The notes below the pieces were generated by a model. It ran no database searches and had not been told where the DNA came from. It saw only the letters and a list, made by a program, of their open reading frames with translations. Position numbers and translations under genes: made by a program. A stretch of DNA of 5,858 nucleotides, taken from the NCBI GenBank assembly GCA_031286555.1, contig JAITUD010000342.1, positions 1 to 5,858 on the forward strand, written 5' to 3'. This stretch comes from Microbacterium sp. (GTDB lineage: Bacteria > Actinomycetota > Actinomycetes > Actinomycetales > Microbacteriaceae). Below, piece by piece: positions 4,879 through 5,858 of the stretch (position 1 is its first letter; the number at the start of each line of letters is the position of its first letter).

Positions 4879-5556
4879 GCCCTCACGGCGGCGCAGCACG
4901 CCGTCATGCAGGTCGAGCACACGGTCCGCGCGGGCGATCATCGCCGGGTCGTGGGTCGCGACGATCGCCGCCGTGCCGCGATGATGCACGAGGCTGGCGA
5001 TGAGGTCCATGATCTGCGCGCCCGTCTCGCTGTCCAGCTGCGCGGTCGGCTCGTCCGCGAGCAGGATGCCCGGCGTCATCACCAGCGCCCTGGCGATGCC
5101 GACGCGCTGCTGCTGCCCGCCGGACAGCTCCCCCGGTCGCTGCCGGGCGTGGTCCTCGAGGCCGACGTCGCGCAGCGCCTCCACCACGCGGCGGTCACGC
5201 TCGGCGGGATCCGTGCGGCGGATGCGCAGCGGCACCTCCACGTTCTCCGCGGCGGAGAGCACCGGGATCAGGCCCGAGGTCTGGAAGATCGATGCGATGC
5301 GCGCACCGCGCAGTGCGGCGACGTCGGTGCCCGGATCGGCGAGGTCGACGCCGTCCACGAGCACCCGCCCCGAGGTCGGCCTGTCCAGGCCGCCGAGCAT
5401 CGTCAGCAGGGTGGTCTTGCCCGCCCCCGAGCGCCCCGCCACGACCACCAGCTCCCCCGCGGCGATGGACAGATCGGCCTCGCGAACCGCCGTCACGTCG
5501 CCGCCAGGACTCGGGAACACCCGGGACAGCGACTCGGCCTGCAGCACGGTGCTCAT
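4876..5556 (-). CDS. ABC transporter ATP-binding protein (MacB/LolD type)
   Basis: A 226-aa stand-alone nucleotide-binding subunit with every expected motif: Walker A GRSGAGKTT (41-49), Q-loop Gln92 in IFQTSGLIPVLSAAENVEVPL, signature LSGGQ (144-148), Walker B ILLADE (164-169), D-loop TAQLDS (171-176) and H-loop His202 in VATHD. The ENVEVPL segment after the Q-loop and the length fit the MacB/LolD/FtsE group, which energises FtsX-like permeases in the cytoplasmic membrane; the cargo is unknown. The ATG at 5556 overlaps the upstream gene's TGA by one base (TGATG) and has GGGGAGGA 6-7 nt before it; GTG 5559 is an alternative, one codon longer. It is the last gene of an operon entering from the right edge. 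No permease is in the window. Confidence 0.95.
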   Translation of the reverse strand: MSTVLQAESLSRVFPSPGGDVTAVREADLSIAAGELVVVAGRSGAGKTTLLTMLGGLDRPTSGRVLVDGVDLADPGTDVAALRGARIASIFQTSGLIPVLSAAENVEVPLRIRRTDPAERDRRVVEALRDVGLEDHARQRPGELSGGQQQRVGIARALVMTPGILLADEPTAQLDSETGAQIMDLIASLVHHRGTAAIVATHDPAMIARADRVLDLHDGVLRRREG

Positions 5557-5858
5557 CACGCGTCCTCCCCCTGGTCGTGGGGCGTTCGATCGTCCTGCCC
5601 CGGCGCCACCCGAACATGATCGGGTTCGAGGGTGAGCTTCACGCGCTCGCGCAGGTCGAGCGCCGAGACGAAGTCGACCGGCAGCTGCATGCGCCCGGCA
5701 CGGTCGAGAACCGCGTACTCCTGCGCCATGCGCACAGAGCGCCCCTCTTCGTCCGTCCCGGTGCGGCGCAGCGTCTCGGTCGAGGTGCGGCCGTCGCGGA
5801 TCCGCACCGTGCGCTCCACGTGCTCGGTCACCCCGACGTCGTGCGTGACGATGAGCGT
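5556..5858 (-). CDS. C-terminal part of a second ABC ATPase with AbrB-like tail (partial)
   Basis: The frame is open to the right edge; 100 residues are visible. The first nine visible residues are TLIVTHDVG, an ABC ATPase last strand with the H-loop His (VTHD), followed by EHVERTVRIRDGR, the standard closing segment. Thus the GTG at 5831 is internal, not a start. After the ATPase fold (about residue 32) comes a linker and then a ~40-residue module (visible residues 47-87; DNA 5726-5598) with EYAVLDRAGRMQLP, VDFVSALDLRERVKL and HVRVAP. This has the strand-D-x-x-GR-x-x-LP-helix-L-x-V-x-L pattern of SpoVT/AbrB swapped-hairpin domains. Such tails occur on some actinobacterial FtsX-type transporter ATPases, to my recollection; their role is unknown. 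The protein ends in an acidic GEDA tail. Its stop overlaps the start of the next ATPase. Confidence 0.88.
   Translation of the reverse strand, partial: TLIVTHDVGVTEHVERTVRIRDGRTSTETLRRTGTDEEGRSVRMAQEYAVLDRAGRMQLPVDFVSALDLRERVKLTLEPDHVRVAPGQDDRTPHDQGEDA

Noticed and set aside
4906..5635. Plus-strand open frames opposite the ABC ATPase
   Set aside because: Shadow frames; the minus strand has all ABC motifs.
5556..5831. Free-standing 91-aa AbrB-like antitoxin or regulator starting at GTG 5831
   Set aside because: The frame continues upstream with an ABC H-loop (TLIVTHD), so it is the C terminus of a larger ATPase, not a separate small gene.
1..5858. tRNA/rRNA genes, CRISPR repeats, IS ends, prophage or toxin-antitoxin modules
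   Set aside because: No repeated spacer arrays, transposase-like proteins, terminal inverted repeats or recognisable RNA sequences were seen by eye.

Overview
The window is high-GC DNA with G/C-ending codons, GTG starts, short intergenic gaps and TAGnnT -10 hexamers placed 6-7 nt before start codons (leaderless mRNAs). Together these point to an actinobacterium, most likely a Microbacteriaceae-type (Microbacterium-like) chromosome. No RNA gene, CRISPR array, IS element, att site or phage signature is visible, and base composition looks uniform. It reads as ordinary chromosomal metabolism, regulation and transport, and I do not see a convincing undescribed multi-gene system.

Layout, left to right. 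(1) Positions 1-248, minus: N-terminal fragment of a membrane protein, tentatively a CydD/CydC-type ABC exporter subunit. It has a leaderless GTG start and a 17-bp palindrome lying over its promoter. (2) 326-979, plus: GNAT-type acetyltransferase, whose 3' end overlaps the next gene tail to tail by 56 bp. (3) 924-1916, minus: GlxA-type regulator (DJ-1/PfpI domain plus AraC HTH). It is divergent from (4) 2034-2621, plus: isochorismatase-like cysteine hydrolase with an intact Asp-Lys-Cys triad. The 117-bp gap between them holds a recognisable promoter, repeated GACAT boxes and a leader hairpin. (5) 2629-3669, minus: medium-chain zinc alcohol dehydrogenase of the Rhodococcus ADH-A type. (6) 3793-4089, plus: small DUF1330-like protein. 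(7) 4117-4551, plus: VOC/glyoxalase-fold protein. (8) 4548-4871, plus: small three-helix membrane protein coupled to the VOC gene by a GTGA overlap. (9) 4876-5556, minus: MacB/LolD-type ABC ATPase. (10) 5556-5858, minus, running off the window: the end of a second ABC ATPase carrying an AbrB-like C-terminal tail.

How they work together. GlxA is the natural candidate to control the divergent hydrolase, and possibly the dehydrogenase converging on it; the ligand is unknown. The VOC and membrane-protein genes form a coupled pair. The two ABC ATPases overlap by one base and probably serve FtsX/MacB-like permease(s) beyond the right edge. Most useful points for a reader: the last gene is an ABC ATPase end rather than a free-standing small protein, several starts are leaderless, and the hydrolase/GlxA intergenic region has operator-like structure.
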